Origin: Argyresthia goedartella
Lineage: Eukaryota; Arthropoda; Insecta; Lepidoptera; Argyresthiidae
Reading direction: 5' to 3'
DNA length: 64,000 nucleotides
Assembly (NCBI GenBank): GCA_949825045.1
Contig: OX463816.1
Coordinates: 16,673,579 to 16,737,578, forward strand
Below, piece by piece: positions 1-11,873 of this stretch; the stretch's first letter is position 1; each line of letters starts with the position of its first letter. The notes below the pieces were generated by a model that saw only the letters and a list, made by a program, of their open reading frames with translations, was not told the origin of the DNA and ran no database searches. The position numbers and the translations under genes were made by a program.

Positions 1-3000
1 AACTATGCGTAGGCGCGCTCGTGACGTCATCGCAGGCAGGCGCTGTCATTGGTCTTCCCAAGATGAAGTGCGCTGGCGTCAGTGGTGAGAGATCGTTGGG
101 GTCTGAGGACATAGGGTACATAGGACGGGAGTTCAGGACGGCTTCAATCTGTGCTAAAACCGTACTGAACTCCTCGTATGTTAAGTTAGCATTCCCTATT
201 ACACGCGCAATGTGATGTTTGCAGGATTTTACCCCTGCTTCCCACAGACCGCCAAAATGAGGTGCATACGGAGGTATAAATCTAAAATCTATTTTATAAT
301 TAGAGGCACAATCAATAATAGACTGTTGATTTTTGTGTAAAAATTCTTTAAACTCTCGAGAGGCTCCCACGAAGTTTCTACCGTGGTCCGAAAATAATTT
401 TAAAGGTTTTCCTCTCCGAGAAATAAATCTTTTTAGTGCTAAAATATAACCATCTGAACTCAAACTCGTGACTAATTCTAGGTGCAAAGCTCTTGTCGCA
501 AAACATACTAATAAGCACAAATAACACTTTTCTAACATGGCTCCCCTTCCCTTTCTATTTAAAATGTACACAGGGCCAGCATAATCAACCCCACAGATCA
601 TAAAAGGGAAACCTGGTTGTAGGCGTTCGCTTGGTAAGTTACCCATTATCGGCTGATAAGTTTTCCCTGACATTCGGACGCACTTAGTACAAGTGTGTAC
701 AGTCCTTTTTGCTAGGTATCTACCATTCAAAGGCCACCAGTAGTCTCTTACATGCGACAACAACAGCTGAGGCCCAGCGTGTAATAAGTTTTGATGCTTT
801 TGTCTAAATATAAGTTGCGTAACATAATGCTTAGCACATAACAAAATTGGATGTTTTTTATTATATGTGAAATCAGGTGAATTTACTAATCTACCACCAA
901 CTCTAATAACATTGTTTTCATCCATAAAAATATTCAAACTGTTTAATTGATTTCCAGATGACTTTATTGGCAATTTGTTTAATAAATTCTGGTATTCTAA
1001 GGGAAAAGACTCCTTCTGCACTTGTCTTGCAAGGCATATCATCGAATTATCAAGTTCTTTTACCGTCAAAGATCCTACTAATTGCTCCGATTTATTTTTT
1101 CTACAACGCACATTGTGTATAAAACGTAAAACAAAACAGTAAACGCGTTGAAGTCCTTTCCACGAAGAAAATCTTTCAAAATTTATTAATTTAGTTGAGC
1201 TATCCAATTGCGATTGTGTCGAGGCGGCCGCTAATGAAATGTTTTCATTGACTTTTATATTTAGCTCGGGTAAATTCGATTCATCAATTTGAAAAGTGGT
1301 ATCGAACGAATAATCACAATCTCTCAAAAATGATGGACCATGCCACCACAAGTCGCACTCAGATAACTCATCCAGACAGAGACCGCGAGATAAAATATCC
1401 GCGGGATTGTTTTTCCCACTAATATGTAAGAATGTTGCATTACCTGAAAGTTCATTTATTTCTACGACACGATTTTGCACAAAGGTTTTTAATGAACGGG
1501 CTGGCATCCGTAACCAGCCAAGCACTATAGTCGAATCTGTCCAGAATACTATTTTGTCAAAGTCAATACGTAAAGATTTTGTAATCTTTTCTAGTAATTT
1601 AGCTCCAATTAGTGCACCACACAACTCGAGCCGCGGTATACTAACTGGTTTTATTGGTGCGACGCGCGTCTTCGAGCACAGCAGATTGACCGTGACGTCA
1701 CCACTCGAGCTGATAGTGCGAATATATGCACAAGCTCCGAACGCGGCTTCACTTGCGTCAGAAAAAATATGACACTGAATACTTTCGGGATTTTGACCTA
1801 CTACATGTCTAGGCACACGAATCACAGGTAAGTTAGACAATGATTTGACAAACCTTTCCCAGCACAAAACTATGTCTTTGGGTAATGAGTCATCCCAGTC
1901 GACTTTGCACAACCACAGCTTTTGCAATAGGATTTTTGCTGTAATTATTGCAGGACTCAAAAGACCAAGAGGATCATAAACTTGAGATACTAACGACAAA
2001 ATGTACCTTTTGGTTATTTTGGAGTTGTCAATAGTCAATTTAGAAGTAAAGTGAAGCTCGTCCATGTTATTTTGCCATCCTAGGCCTAACGTTTTACTAG
2101 AGCAATTTTCGCCAAGTGACAAGAACCAGGTTGTGCAATCATCTTTTAACACATCTGCAACTATATCAGGGGAATTAAAAATCCATTTACGCAAAGGAAA
2201 ACATCCCGACATACAGACATCCGTCACCTTTTTACATATATGTGCAAGGTTTATTTTGCAATCCGCACCAGTTATAAAATCATCCACATAAAAATCATTC
2301 AATATTATTTGAGAGATCATTTCATCTTCACACTCATTAGCTAACTGCCTAAAACAGCGAATACTTAGATAGGGAGCGGAGGCAGTACCGTATGTCACGG
2401 TATTAAGTTGATGTACACCGAGAGGATCGGATGAATTCTCGCGCCACAGAATTAACTGCAAATCTCGTTGATCTTCTTGAATGATGATTTGTCTAAAGAA
2501 CTTTTCTATGTCCGAGCACGCTACGTATTTATACTGACGAAACCTTAGGAGGATTGCAAATATATCATTTTGAAGTGGAGGGCCAGCACTTTGTATTTGA
2601 TTAAGTGATCTACCTGATGAGGTAGTCTGGCTGGCATTGAAAACAACCCTTAACTTTGTGGTAAGACTGTTCTCTCGGAATACACCATGATGGGGTAGAA
2701 AATAATTAGGCGAGGAAAATTGTTCTACGCGCCTCATGTGTCCCAAGCTTAAGTATTCTCTCATAAACGCATTATACATTTGTTTGTACTCTGGTGTGCG
2801 CGCTAACCTACGTTCGAGAGATAAAAACTGGTTTCTTGCTATGTTATAGCTATTACCTAAAGAATCAGCTGGTTCTTTGAGCGGAATACAAACCGAAAAT
2901 CTCCCGTTTTCCTCTCTTTTATGCGTTGAGAGAAAGAGATCTTCGCAATCTCGCTCTTCTGGGGAGTACTCTGTCAGCTCCTTAGACTTGGGTACCTCTT

Positions 3001-3172
3001 CTATTTCCCAGAATTTTTTCAACTGTTCGTCCAAAGCACATGATTGGATAAAGTTACAGTGTGTTTGATTATTAATGCGCAAATCACTACCGTAAAGCGG
3101 TCCGGATACTATCCAGCCTAACCTTGTCAGCTGCAAACACGGTCCGCCAGGTAAACGAATACTACCCGTAAG
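1..3172 (-). CDS. BEL/Pao pol (RT, RNase H, integrase), 3' end outside window
   Basis: From the codon after the stop at 3173-3175 the minus frame stays open for about 1,057 codons and leaves the window. The reverse transcriptase copies element RNA into DNA; its catalytic YVDDF box is near codon 295. RNase H begins with FSDASEAAFG near 1742-1770. The integrase shows an HHCC-type zinc-binding region (about 670-870), then aspartates in VDYAGP (about 580-595) and FSDHGRN (about 380-400) and the glutamate in GLWEAG (about 240-260), a D,D,E triad. Order and motifs match Pao polyproteins. This would normally be the C-terminal part of a gag-pol polyprotein; here no obvious start codon precedes it. 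Open length with all catalytic residues suggests a fairly recent copy. Confidence 0.85.
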
Positions 3173-3365
3173 TTATAAATCCCAGAAGTGATTAGCACCG
3201 ATTAAAATATCAATTTGAGAAGGCTTGCCAAATGATGAGTCTGCCAGCTCAATATTATCGGGAATGACAATTGATTTGGGATTTATACTTACGTTAGGCA
3301 CCATTGACGTAATGTGTGGCAAAACTATACAAGTTATTATATTTTTGTAATCTCCATTTAGAGAT
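3173..3365 (-). pseudogene. Retroelement protease C-terminal remnant with stop
   Basis: In the pol frame this stretch encodes the end of a BEL-type aspartic protease region, ending in DILIGANHFWDL, a segment typical of the end of this domain. A TAA (3173-3175) follows directly, where related proteins read on into pol. The first part of the domain, with its catalytic Asp-Ser/Thr-Gly, is missing: the reading begins abruptly beside the gag stop. Gag and this fragment are in different frames, consistent with a deletion that fused the two regions. Confidence 0.65.
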
Positions 3366-3366
3366 T

Positions 3367-4407
3367 TCAGCTCAATTTCACAGGTGTAGGTTTCTTTGCT
3401 TGCTCTTGGGGAACCTTTGTAATTGAACTGGAAGAGGAGTTAACTTTGACCATTTCTAGCATATCAGCCCTATTTTTGAGAAATTCTATCAGATCCTGAA
3501 GGGTAAGTTTCGAATGAGATTTGGAAACAGTCATTTTATATTGTTCCCATTCTTTTTCTGTAGTATAATCAAGTTTTGAAAGCATTATATGGATAATGAG
3601 TGTATCCCAAGATTCGGTAGGTTCTCCTAAGGACTTTAAATTGCGCAAATTCTTTAGAATCGAATCTATGAGCTTTCGTATTTGGGAAGCAGACTCTTTT
3701 GCGATTGAATGCAGTGAGAATAGAGCTTTAACGTGGTTATGAATAAGCAAATTAGTGTTATTGTACCTATTCTCAAGCAACTCCCAGGCAACTGAGTAGT
3801 TAGAAGAAGAAAACTCTAAAGCTTTTATGACCTGTAGGGCATTGCCGGTAAGGGCAGAACGCAAATAATGAAATCTTTGTATGTCATTCAGACTTCTAGA
3901 ATTGTGGATCATGGAAAGAAAAGTGTCTCTGAACTCCAGCCAATTATCGTATGATCCCTCGAAAGTGGGTAGTACAATAGTCGGTAATTTAATCGTCGAC
4001 CTAGCATTGCACCCAGACAACTCACAAGTTGTTCTTACTCCTTTTTCTAAAATCATATTAGCATCTGCCAATGCAGAATAGTAGGTATTTTCAAATTCCT
4101 CACGAGCCTCTAACTGTTTTAGCAAATCGCTAGCCGAAGCGGAAATTTCCAGAGCTTCTTGATAGATATTAAACTCCGTCATGAGTGATTTAGCAGTCGT
4201 GGAACGTAACCTCAATTCTAACAATTGCCTATCAGAGATATCAGAAGAGTCGAGGGAGCTCAAGTACTTCACAAAAAGAGTTAGTTTACTCTTTACTGTT
4301 CCTCTTTTCTTCGTTAACTCACGAAGCTAATTATTTAAATCAGTCGTGGCTACACTTTGAGGTGCCGTCGTGGCTAATGGTTGGCCTAAATTTTTGTCCT
4401 GACTCAT
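3367..4407 (-). pseudogene. BEL/Pao gag (DUF1759-like), nonsense-mutated
   Basis: The natural start appears to be the ATG at 4405-4407 (MSQDKNLG). After 26 codons an in-frame TAG (4327-4329) breaks the frame; the same frame then continues to 3367. The later part includes a basic leucine-rich start (LRELTKKRG), a helical N-terminal region, and FEGSYDNWLEFRDTF, typical of the DUF1759 gag domain that builds the capsid particle. No CCHC zinc knuckles follow, though these elements usually have them before the protease, so the C-terminus looks deleted. An internal start at 4272 is possible but would skip the conserved N-terminus. Confidence 0.8.
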
Positions 4408-4559
4408 TTTGGCGGTTTATAGAAAGACAAGGTACTCACGGTTTCCTGCAAACAGCACGCACGACACTATGACAACGTGGCGATTAATGCGCAGCACACG
4501 TTGGCTCTTCAACTCGACCTAAGCACGATAAAAACACGTTTTAGCACAGAATTAAAACC

Positions 4560-4975
4560 AGGTGATGTGGAACGATAGGACAGACCCTTGTCTCGCGATG
4601 ATGATGATTCTGGATGGATGACGCAATCTTCTGGTCGGATTCTGATCTTCAATCTCATGCGGCTCTGAAGGTCCAATGTTTGCGACTGTGATTCTGACTG
4701 GGGTCTGGCTATAGGAGTTCCAATGAAGTCTTGTATTTAGAAAATATTAGTTTTTTATTGAAATAATACATGTGGTTTGTAGGTCTATCAATCAAGAGAG
4801 AGAAGTGAAATGAGACATGGCCGGCTTTATATAAACTATAACTATAACAACTAACAACGACGCCATCTATATTACGAAATTAGAACTTTCTTCATTAGCT
4901 TCATACATCATCTTCTTCATTGATTGGCATTGATTGAAGTAACTGCGAATGCCACCGGTAGATGGCGCGTTAACA
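4560..4975 (-). repeat. Putative LTR of the BEL/Pao element
   Basis: On the minus strand a likely LTR begins with TGTTAACGCGCC at 4975. It holds a TATATAAA-like box around 4832-4842 and an AATAAA signal at 4754-4759, in the order expected for U3-R. It lies just upstream of gag. The inner end near 4560 is a guess because the partner LTR is outside the window and no clear primer-binding site was found. Confidence 0.42.
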
Positions 4976-5658
4976 GAGTATTTATCATAAGCAATCGAAA
5001 CATCTTTCCTTTCGTATTTGATATCATAGGCAACTTTCATATTAATATCTGCAATATATTTACAGATAAAGTGATGTTCCAAGAAGGTAGTCTGATAAAT
5101 CATTGTTTCCTGACGGGTTAAAACCGTTTTAGGCAAAAGTTTACCGTGTTAGTCAAAATTTGTTTATATTAACTATACTCCATTAAGAACCTCATAATAT
5201 TCGATTATTTTTTATTACCTAGTTATTTATATAGCTAGGTAATGGTAACTATGTAATTGTTCATTTGCGACATAAGCTCATGAACTCTGCGAGTTTTGAC
5301 GCCTTATGTGGTACGACATCAGACTACGCCGTGACCGTACTTCGGAACTGTGTTACGCGACTCAACCGGGCTCAAAACCCCTTTCATCCAATTTGCCACT
5401 CCGCCCTGTGGCGGGTCAGCCTCCACCATTGTTTCGCCAGCCCCGCTCGCTTTTGCTGTGCTTTGTTGCTGAGGAGAAATATGCTTGGGAGCTTTTGCTG
5501 ACGTAACCAAATAATGACAACAAGTTCTACACCCTACTTTGGTGCTGAGACAATTTTAATTGTATTTGTTTTTCTTTAGATATTTTTTATACGTTTTCTA
5601 GACATGCCTTTTTTTATAATGTCATTGTTAATATCATATTCATATAATTTGTTCCCTT
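4976..5658. other. Unassigned spacer with a GC-rich block
   Basis: AT-rich sequence encloses a GC-richer block (about 5265-5510) that looks like repeat-derived or 5' UTR sequence of the following LINE. I could not assign it to a family. Short open frames here overlap on both strands and show no recognisable domain. Confidence 0.4.
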
Positions 5659-8600
5659 ATGTCACAGTCAGCCGGCAGCCAGCACATCACCCCATCGCTG
5701 GAAAGTCCCGTGCAGTGCCCGGAGTGTATGCAGTCCCGTTACTTTAAAGGACAGAGAGGTCTCAAAATTCATATTGGCAAAGTTCACAAAAACATTAGCA
5801 CCCAGAAAACCCACACCTTCGGCCTTACACAATCCCCAAATCTACCCATCAACCCCAACTCCGACCTTTGGAAAGATTTAGCCAAATTCAAAAAGAACAT
5901 CCCAATAGTAAAAAGAATTCCTCGAGCGCCACGACATCTGTGGCCACCTCTCTGTCCAAAGCCATAAAACAAGTGACAGCACAAAATAATCATCAGAGCT
6001 GGGAGAAGCTACTGACTTTTTCGTACCGGGTGCTGCATGTGGAAAAAGGAACACACGCAAGCAGCTCGCTTACACAAAAAATAAAGAATAACTGCAAAAA
6101 TAATGTCCAATCTATTCAAAACAACTATTTAGGCCCATTCAGTCAATACAACGTCATCAAATCAATAGAAACCAAAGTGAGTGATGGAGATATTGGGTGC
6201 TTACCTATGAAATTGGCGAATTTTTCTTCCAGATTCAGAAGATCACAATTCGAGTAATTCAATAGCTACTTCCAGTTTTTTTATTGTTTTAAAATTTTTT
6301 ATTTTTTTTTACATCTACTTATTAAATTTTCTTTTAATTTTCAGTTTGATAACTAAAATTTTATCTTCAAAATCAGTGCCTCCTAAATGTCATCCATTTT
6401 CATGATAATATTCGTAATATTTTTGTACAGCTGACACTTTTCAAAATTTATATAAATTTTTTCTGTTAGCTAAATGTTGTCTCATTCATACACACAAAGT
6501 TTATAAAATTAAGATCTGTCATTCCTAAAAAAATACAAAAATGTTTGTACTGAAAATTGAGTTAACTTCAATTTCTCCATACAAAACGCCAATTTCATAT
6601 GTAAGGACCTAATATTAAGGGAGCCGCCCAACTTTTGTTTGCCAGCGATGCGATCGCCCCTGACTTTCCAGGAACCCTTCAGGCACTGGAGTCCAAGCAT
6701 CTGGCTCCAGCATCGGCGCTTCAGCTCCCTGACCCCCCCACTCCTTCCGACCCCACCCCGCGTGCCCATGCCGATGACGTCCTGGCAGCGGTGATGTCTT
6801 TCAGGAGCGGTTCGGCCGGCGGCCGCGATGGCCTATCACCGCAACATTACAAAGACATGCTGTGTGGCGTCGTCGGGGACGCAAGACGGACCCTACTGAC
6901 AGACATCACCGAGCTTGTCAACTTGATGCTCTCCGGCGGGGTGTACGAGGGCATCACAGATCTGCCCTACGGGGCGAACCTGTGTGCCCTCAAAAAGAAG
7001 GACGGGGGTATAAGGCCCATCGCTGTCGGTAACACTATCAGGCGGATACTATCCAAGATCCGTTGACGATATATTTTACCAGATCTTGGGCACTTATTTC
7101 AACCGATGCAGATGGGCTTTGGCAGCAGGGGAGGATGCGAGGCCGCTGTTCACGCGGCTCGGACCTTTCTTGCCAATCAGGGAGGTGAGGTGCTGTTGAA
7201 AGAAGACGTCCAAAATGCATTTAATTCGGTAGAAAGGGGTGCCCTGCTTACACAAGTTATAAATACATAACCCGTCCATATACAAATACCTTTGGCAATG
7301 CTACAGTAAAAATTCAAAATTATTATACAATAATCATCTCTTACACTCAACAGTTGGCTGCCAGCACGGTGACCCACTCGGACCGGCCATCTTCAGTTTG
7401 GCAATCCATCCGGCCATAACAAGCCTAAATTCAAAATTCAACGTATGGTACCTCGACGACGGTACCCTGGGAGGCAACGCAAAAACTGTACTTGAAGATT
7501 TAAAAACATTGAAAACTGAATTTGGCAAGATAGGTCTGAACCTAAATTATTCCAATTGCGAGCTTTATTTACCGGAAAACCTACAATCATCTCAAAAAAT
7601 AATTATTGAACAACAATTTAACAATTTAGCACCTGGCATCAAAATTCTTAGCGAACAATCACTTCGCCTCCTGGGGTCTCCAGTCCTAGAAGATGGGATC
7701 CCCAGCTATATAACTGAGCAAATTTCCAAATTCGAGGAGACTTTTGACAGACTGTCAAATCTTAACCCCCACATCGCCCTTACAATCATCCGCTTCTGCC
7801 TCTTTGTGCCTAAATTGACGTATATCCTCCGCTGCGCCCCACTATGGAGATACCCTTCTTCCCTTTTATTTCTAGACTACCTCATACAAAAAACCCTAAC
7901 AGACATCCTAAATTGCAGTTTCGATGACTATAGCTGGGCGCAGGCGTGCCTGCCTATAAGACACGGTGACCTGGGGATCCGAAATATATCAGATGTTGCG
8001 CTTCCAGCGTTCCTGTCCTCGGCCTATGGTATACGTGATCTCTTCGGTAAAATAAATAACCCATCACTTGGTGATGTTGAGGTTACGTGCCTAGCCGATG
8101 CCAGGAGCGCTTGGACGCAAGCCTGTCCAGGTCAAAATTCCCCACTAAACTCAAAATGCCAAAGGTAATGGGATGAGCTGCTCTGCCTCCAAAAGCGTGA
8201 GAGCCTCCTTAACGCCGCAACTAACCCTGCAGAGCGTGCTCGTCTGCTCGCAACCAGGGAGCGAGAGTCAGGGCACTGGCTACATGCCATCCCCTCCAGA
8301 CAGCTCAGCACGTTGCTTGAAAGGACCACCCTGTCGCTGGCCGTCTGTCTACGACTGGGGGTAAAAACTAATGAGATACATCGTTGCCGCTGCGGTGCCA
8401 GGGTGTGCCAACGTGGACACCACAGCCTGTCCTGCAACTACAGCGCTGGCCGTCTCTCTAGACATGCTGCTCTGAATGACGTCATCCATCGGGCCCTTTC
8501 CAGCGCGGGCTTGTCATCTGTTCTCGAACCCCCAGGCAAAGCCCGCGACGACGGTAAGAGGCCCGACGGAATGACGCTCATTCCATGGCAGCATGGGAGG

Positions 8601-8966
8601 TCGCTGGTGTGGGATGCGACATGTGTTGACACACTAGCGCCATCCCATTTACCAGTGACTTCTTCAAGGGTCGACGCAGCGGCGGTCTCTGCGGAGAGTC
8701 TCAAGCGGAGCAAGTATGCCGCCCTCGGGGAGGACTACATATTTGTGCCGTTTGGCGTCGAGACCCTCGGGCCGTGGGGAACTGACGCACGGCGAGTCTT
8801 TAAAGAGATTGCGAAAAGACTCGTTGAAGCGTCGGGTGATCCAAGAGCTGGCACCTTCCTTGCCCAGCGCATAAGCCTGGCTATACAGCGAGGCAATGGT
8901 GCCAGCATGTTGGGCACTCTGCCTCTTGACGGCGGTGATATGAGTTTTTTTTTTTATATAATTTAA
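5659..8966 (+). pseudogene. Zinc finger-RT-REL endonuclease polyprotein, degraded
   Basis: The ATG at 5659 opens MSQSAGSQH, then a DNA-binding-type C2H2 finger (CPEC, with HIGKVH about 18 residues later). A frameshift lies near 5870-5930. The MITE at 6194-6611 interrupts the frame; removing it with one target copy restores phase (422 bp, shift 2). RT segments follow: GGIRPIAVGNT (about 7005), EDVQNAFNSVERG, GDPLGPAIFSLA and the catalytic YLDD at 7449-7460. A knuckle-like CRCGARVC/HHSLSC lies at about 8385-8435, and the endonuclease shows RPDG with a later WDAT aspartate (about 8560-8625). Breaks seen: TGA at 7064-7066, a frameshift near 7262-7270, TAA at 8166-8168. Frames on both sides of each TGA/TAA agree, so these are single nonsense changes. 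Confidence 0.82.
6194..6611. repeat. 418-bp MITE inserted in the LINE RT gene
   Basis: Termini are inverted: the left end carries TGCTTACCTATGAAATTGG and the right end reads, reversed, CCTTACATATGAAATTGG. It is flanked by ATAT (6190-6193 and 6612-6615). Removing the element and one ATAT rejoins the host frame as Asp-Ile-Lys-Gly, so the boundaries are well supported. It is AT-rich with no coding capacity. The termini resemble a widespread lepidopteran MITE as I remember it; the superfamily is not certain. Confidence 0.85.
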
Positions 8967-9053
8967 TATTTGTACATAAGTTAGGTTATTTTGTGTTTAT
9001 TACTATTGTTAGGCTGTACTCTAAGATTTGAATAAAGTATACTAGGTAATAAA

Positions 9054-9074
9054 ACTATATATATATATATATAT
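9054..9074. repeat. TA dinucleotide microsatellite
   Basis: About ten TA units directly after the LINE 3' end and touching the following MITE. It may represent the LINE tail or the insertion site of the MITE. Confidence 0.8.
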
Positions 9075-9343
9075 ACAAGGTGACATTTAATAAGCTGACC
9101 ATATTTTGGGGAATGATACTATCCATCATTATAACCAACTTTCCCGAAGAAACATATGGTAGCAAATGAAAAAATAATTTGGGTCTCCCATAGTAACTTG
9201 TAATCAGTTGATCGGGTCAATGTACTGAGGGACGAAATATTTTTTTCATTTGCGACCATATGTTTCTTGGGGAAATTTGTTCATATTGATGTGTACTATG
9301 GTTTTTCCAAAATATGGTCAGCTAATTAAATGTCACCCGGTAT
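9074..9343. repeat. Foldback MITE of about 270 bp
   Basis: The outer 36 bp form inverted repeats: ACAAGGTGACATTTAATAAG on the left and, reversed, ACCGGGTGACATTTAATTAG on the right. Matching continues inside (AAGAAACATATGG with GCAAATGAAAAAA on both arms), so most of the element can fold back. TA flanks both ends. That pattern fits a Tc1/mariner-type non-autonomous element, which is inference. Confidence 0.8.
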
Positions 9344-9344
9344 A

Positions 9345-10613
9345 ATATAATTATTTAAACCGAATATTTTCTATTAATTTGGTGGATTTAAAATATTGGT
9401 TACCGCCTGTCCTGAATATATTGGTTACCGTATTGGTCGAAATAGTTTTCCCGTTGTTATAATAGTCAATCAAGAGTTAAAGAAACCCAATAATCACTGC
9501 ACAGCATGTAGTTAAAAACCGACAAAACACAAAACCATCCAGCAAAACTCAATTTAAATATAATCGTAAAAGGTTCTAAAAAAAACACAATTCAAATACC
9601 ATTCAAATTAATCAATTAAATAACCTAGGAAACACAATTTAATTATTATTTAAATCAAACAGTAGAAGATTCTCAAAACACAATAACGCACACAACACCA
9701 ATAAATAGATAAAAAACATTTACACAAAACAAAATAAAACATTCTGGAAGCAAAAATCTAACTACAATCTAAGTATTACTACTAAAATCCTCAGTGTTGA
9801 AATTGTCAGGACAATTTTAATAAAAATTTAATTTTAGAAAATAAAATTGTAGGTACAGTCAATATTTCGACAAATTCACTGAGATATGACTATATTGGAC
9901 CAAAGTAATATTATTATTTTTCACTTAAATCTGCTTGTTATTATGTAGTTGGAGTAAGTATTTAAATTATACTTATGTATGGCAATAAAGAGTCCATTTT
10001 AATCTTAAAAAGAGTTTCCCACCTTTAGACCTTGCAACTTTAAAAACAACAATCACTATTCACTTCACTTTAGACAATGGCTATAATTTTTATGGCATAT
10101 AGATATCACTGCACTTATTCGTCACCCGGACTTAATAAGAAACACTGAATTTAATTATTAACACTAATTGCAAAGGTTATCTTCTCTGCAGGCCGCATCT
10201 CCAGGTCTTAAAACTAGGTAAAGGTGAATGATATTCAAGGTGATTTCTTCAAGCTCGTATGGACTAGGATTTCTCCGCCGCGCTGGCTTCTGCATGTATA
10301 AACAAGCATCTCAAACCCGCTGATGTTTTACATACAAAGCATATCATTGTTTATGTTTGCCTCGGTTTTAACAATAATAAAAAAAAAATAAGAAGAAAAT
10401 CTTTTGTTTTGACAAACAGTTCACTTAAGTTATTCCTTATGGATCTAATATTCAGATGAAATAAATGACAATCATGTGGTCTCTTTAGGGCATTTTGCCA
10501 TAGATGCTCACTTTAGATTCCTTTACACCATCATTTATTCAATAGATGTCCACATCTGTAAATGTGAATTTTGAAATATGAAAGATTAAACATCTTATAT
10601 AATTTGTAAAGAT
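9345..10613. other. AT-rich spacer, no feature recognised
   Basis: No open frame with a recognisable domain, no clear terminal repeats and no tandem array. A simple A-rich run lies near 10378-10400. Probably old degraded repeat sequence. Confidence 0.4.
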
Positions 10614-11505
10614 CTACTTGACCTTTTCACCACCGGCACTACACACACTGTCACCAGACACAGACAGCCTGACCACGTCCCCTTCATCTCGGATCCACAT
10701 CACCTTGGCTCCGTCCGTCTTCCTTCCTTCCTCGCCAGCACTCTGCCTCCGGACAGCCACACATATTCCAAAGTGTCTGTTGCTTAGCACTCCATAGAAG
10801 TGATTTGGTGTGCTTGGTGAGGTTCTCGTTGATGCAGATGTAGTCTCTCTCAACTTTCCCCCTGTAAAGGTGTTGCTGGTCAGCGAAGTGGAGCGTAACG
10901 GGCACCCGGCCCACCACGAATCACGCGCCTCGGCCTCTGAGAACCACACCATTATGGGGGGTGGCAAGTCCTTCTCTGCCAGTGTTACTTTAGTGGATTA
11001 AGTAATCTTTTCACTGCTAACTTTAAGCTTATCGGCGATCTTCGACACTCTGTGAGATCCTCTCTCTGGATCATTTCTACTCCCCTGCTTAATATCGGAG
11101 ATTCATTAGATGCACTTATTTGTTAGTGTTTTTTCCGCTTTTTTCCACTTTGTTGTAGATTCGTTGTAGTCATGTAGTAGTTTTCATATTTATCCGCGAG
11201 GAAATTAACACTCGCGGTTAGATCGTTCAGCTGATTTTTGACATCCTTTATGGCATCGAGCTTTTTTTTTCTTTCCGCCAACATTTTGCCTGGTGTGATT
11301 TGCCCGCGTTGATGATTTCTTCAGGTTCAAAATCACTGTTGACGCTATCACCGCCATCACAGTTGGCGCAAAACCGATGCATTTTGCCCGCTTTAAGGTC
11401 GGAAACCAGTCCTTTGATGCAGCTTTTGTGAAAAACACCCTTACAGTCCTGGCACTTGAGCTGCGTTCTGTTAGTTGTGGTTTTCCTGCATTTATTGCAC
11501 TCCAT
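10614..11505 (-). pseudogene. LINE ORF1 relic with PHD-type zinc finger
   Basis: The ATG at 11503-11505 opens MECNKCRK and a C4HC3 (PHD-like) finger: CNKC, CQDC, HKSC, CANC. Downstream come a basic coiled-coil-like stretch and, in shifted frames, segments such as RVPVTLHFADQQHLYRG, ICINENLTKHTKSLLW and MWIRDEGDVVRLS, which I recognise from ORF1 of insect Jockey/CR1-type LINEs. These proteins bind element RNA. Several frameshifts and stops separate the parts and no ORF2 follows, so this is a dead fragment. Confidence 0.7.
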
Positions 11506-11654
11506 TTCCAATTTTTTATTAATTATTATAAGGTTATGAAAAAATGGCATGTATGCGTAAGTGATATTTACGAAGACCAAACGTACCGAGATGGCGAAGA
11601 AGAGGCTTTTTGCGAAAATGACGTATGGATATGGAGACAAAGAGAAGTACGCGG

Positions 11655-11873
11655 CTGTATCAAATTCAAATTCAAATTCAAAAAGAGTTTATTTCCATAA
11701 GAAACACATAGGTAACATTTGGAGAATGTCAAATCTTAAACTAACACATGTTTAAGGTACAGGGAAATATAGAACTCAATTTGAATTCCGTCACCTCAAT
11801 GTTTTAGATGCTGGAGGCAAAGAGGCGACTAGAAACCTCCAGCTTTATACGTTATTTTTTACAGAATTGGTAG
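11655..11873 (-). mobile_element. LINE 3' end with (TTTGA)n tail, left of the Gypsy insertion
   Basis: On the minus strand this is a 3' UTR ending in an AATAAA signal (rc of the TTTATT at about 11688-11693) and a short TTTGA tail (11655-11675). It abuts the Gypsy 5' LTR. The matching coding end of a minus-strand LINE abuts the other LTR, so the two are read as one LINE split by the Gypsy element. Confidence 0.6.

Larger units (their letters stand above)
1..4975 (-). mobile_element. BEL/Pao LTR retrotransposon, truncated by window edge
   Basis: Read on the minus strand, the order is a putative LTR, gag, a protease remnant, reverse transcriptase, RNase H and integrase, which is the BEL/Pao order. 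The RT motif YVDDF (2276-2290), the downstream motif YDPLG and the integrase motif DYAGP are characteristic of Pao-type elements. The element continues past base 1, so its 3' end and second LTR are outside the window. Gag carries a stop, and a junction near 3367 has removed the end of gag and most of the protease. The copy is therefore probably dead although pol is well preserved. Confidence 0.88.
5659..9053 (+). mobile_element. REL-endonuclease non-LTR retrotransposon
   Basis: One element with an N-terminal C2H2 zinc finger, a central RT and a C-terminal CCHC-like knuckle plus restriction-like endonuclease, the architecture of R2/NeSL/R4-type LINEs. The 3' UTR ends near an AATAAA-like signal (9030-9035) and a TA microsatellite (9054-9074). 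I cannot name the clade: the RT box is YLDDGTLGG and the usual site-specific target was not identified. The 5' boundary is unclear and could extend to about 5265. Confidence 0.8.

Noticed and set aside
4867..5136. 89-codon minus-strand ORF at the BEL LTR edge
   Set aside because: Crosses the putative LTR boundary and has no similarity to element proteins.
5503..5667. Intron-like GT...AG interval before the REL LINE frame
   Set aside because: The ATG at 5659 lies before the acceptor and opens the frame directly; no coding sequence upstream matches, so splicing is not needed.
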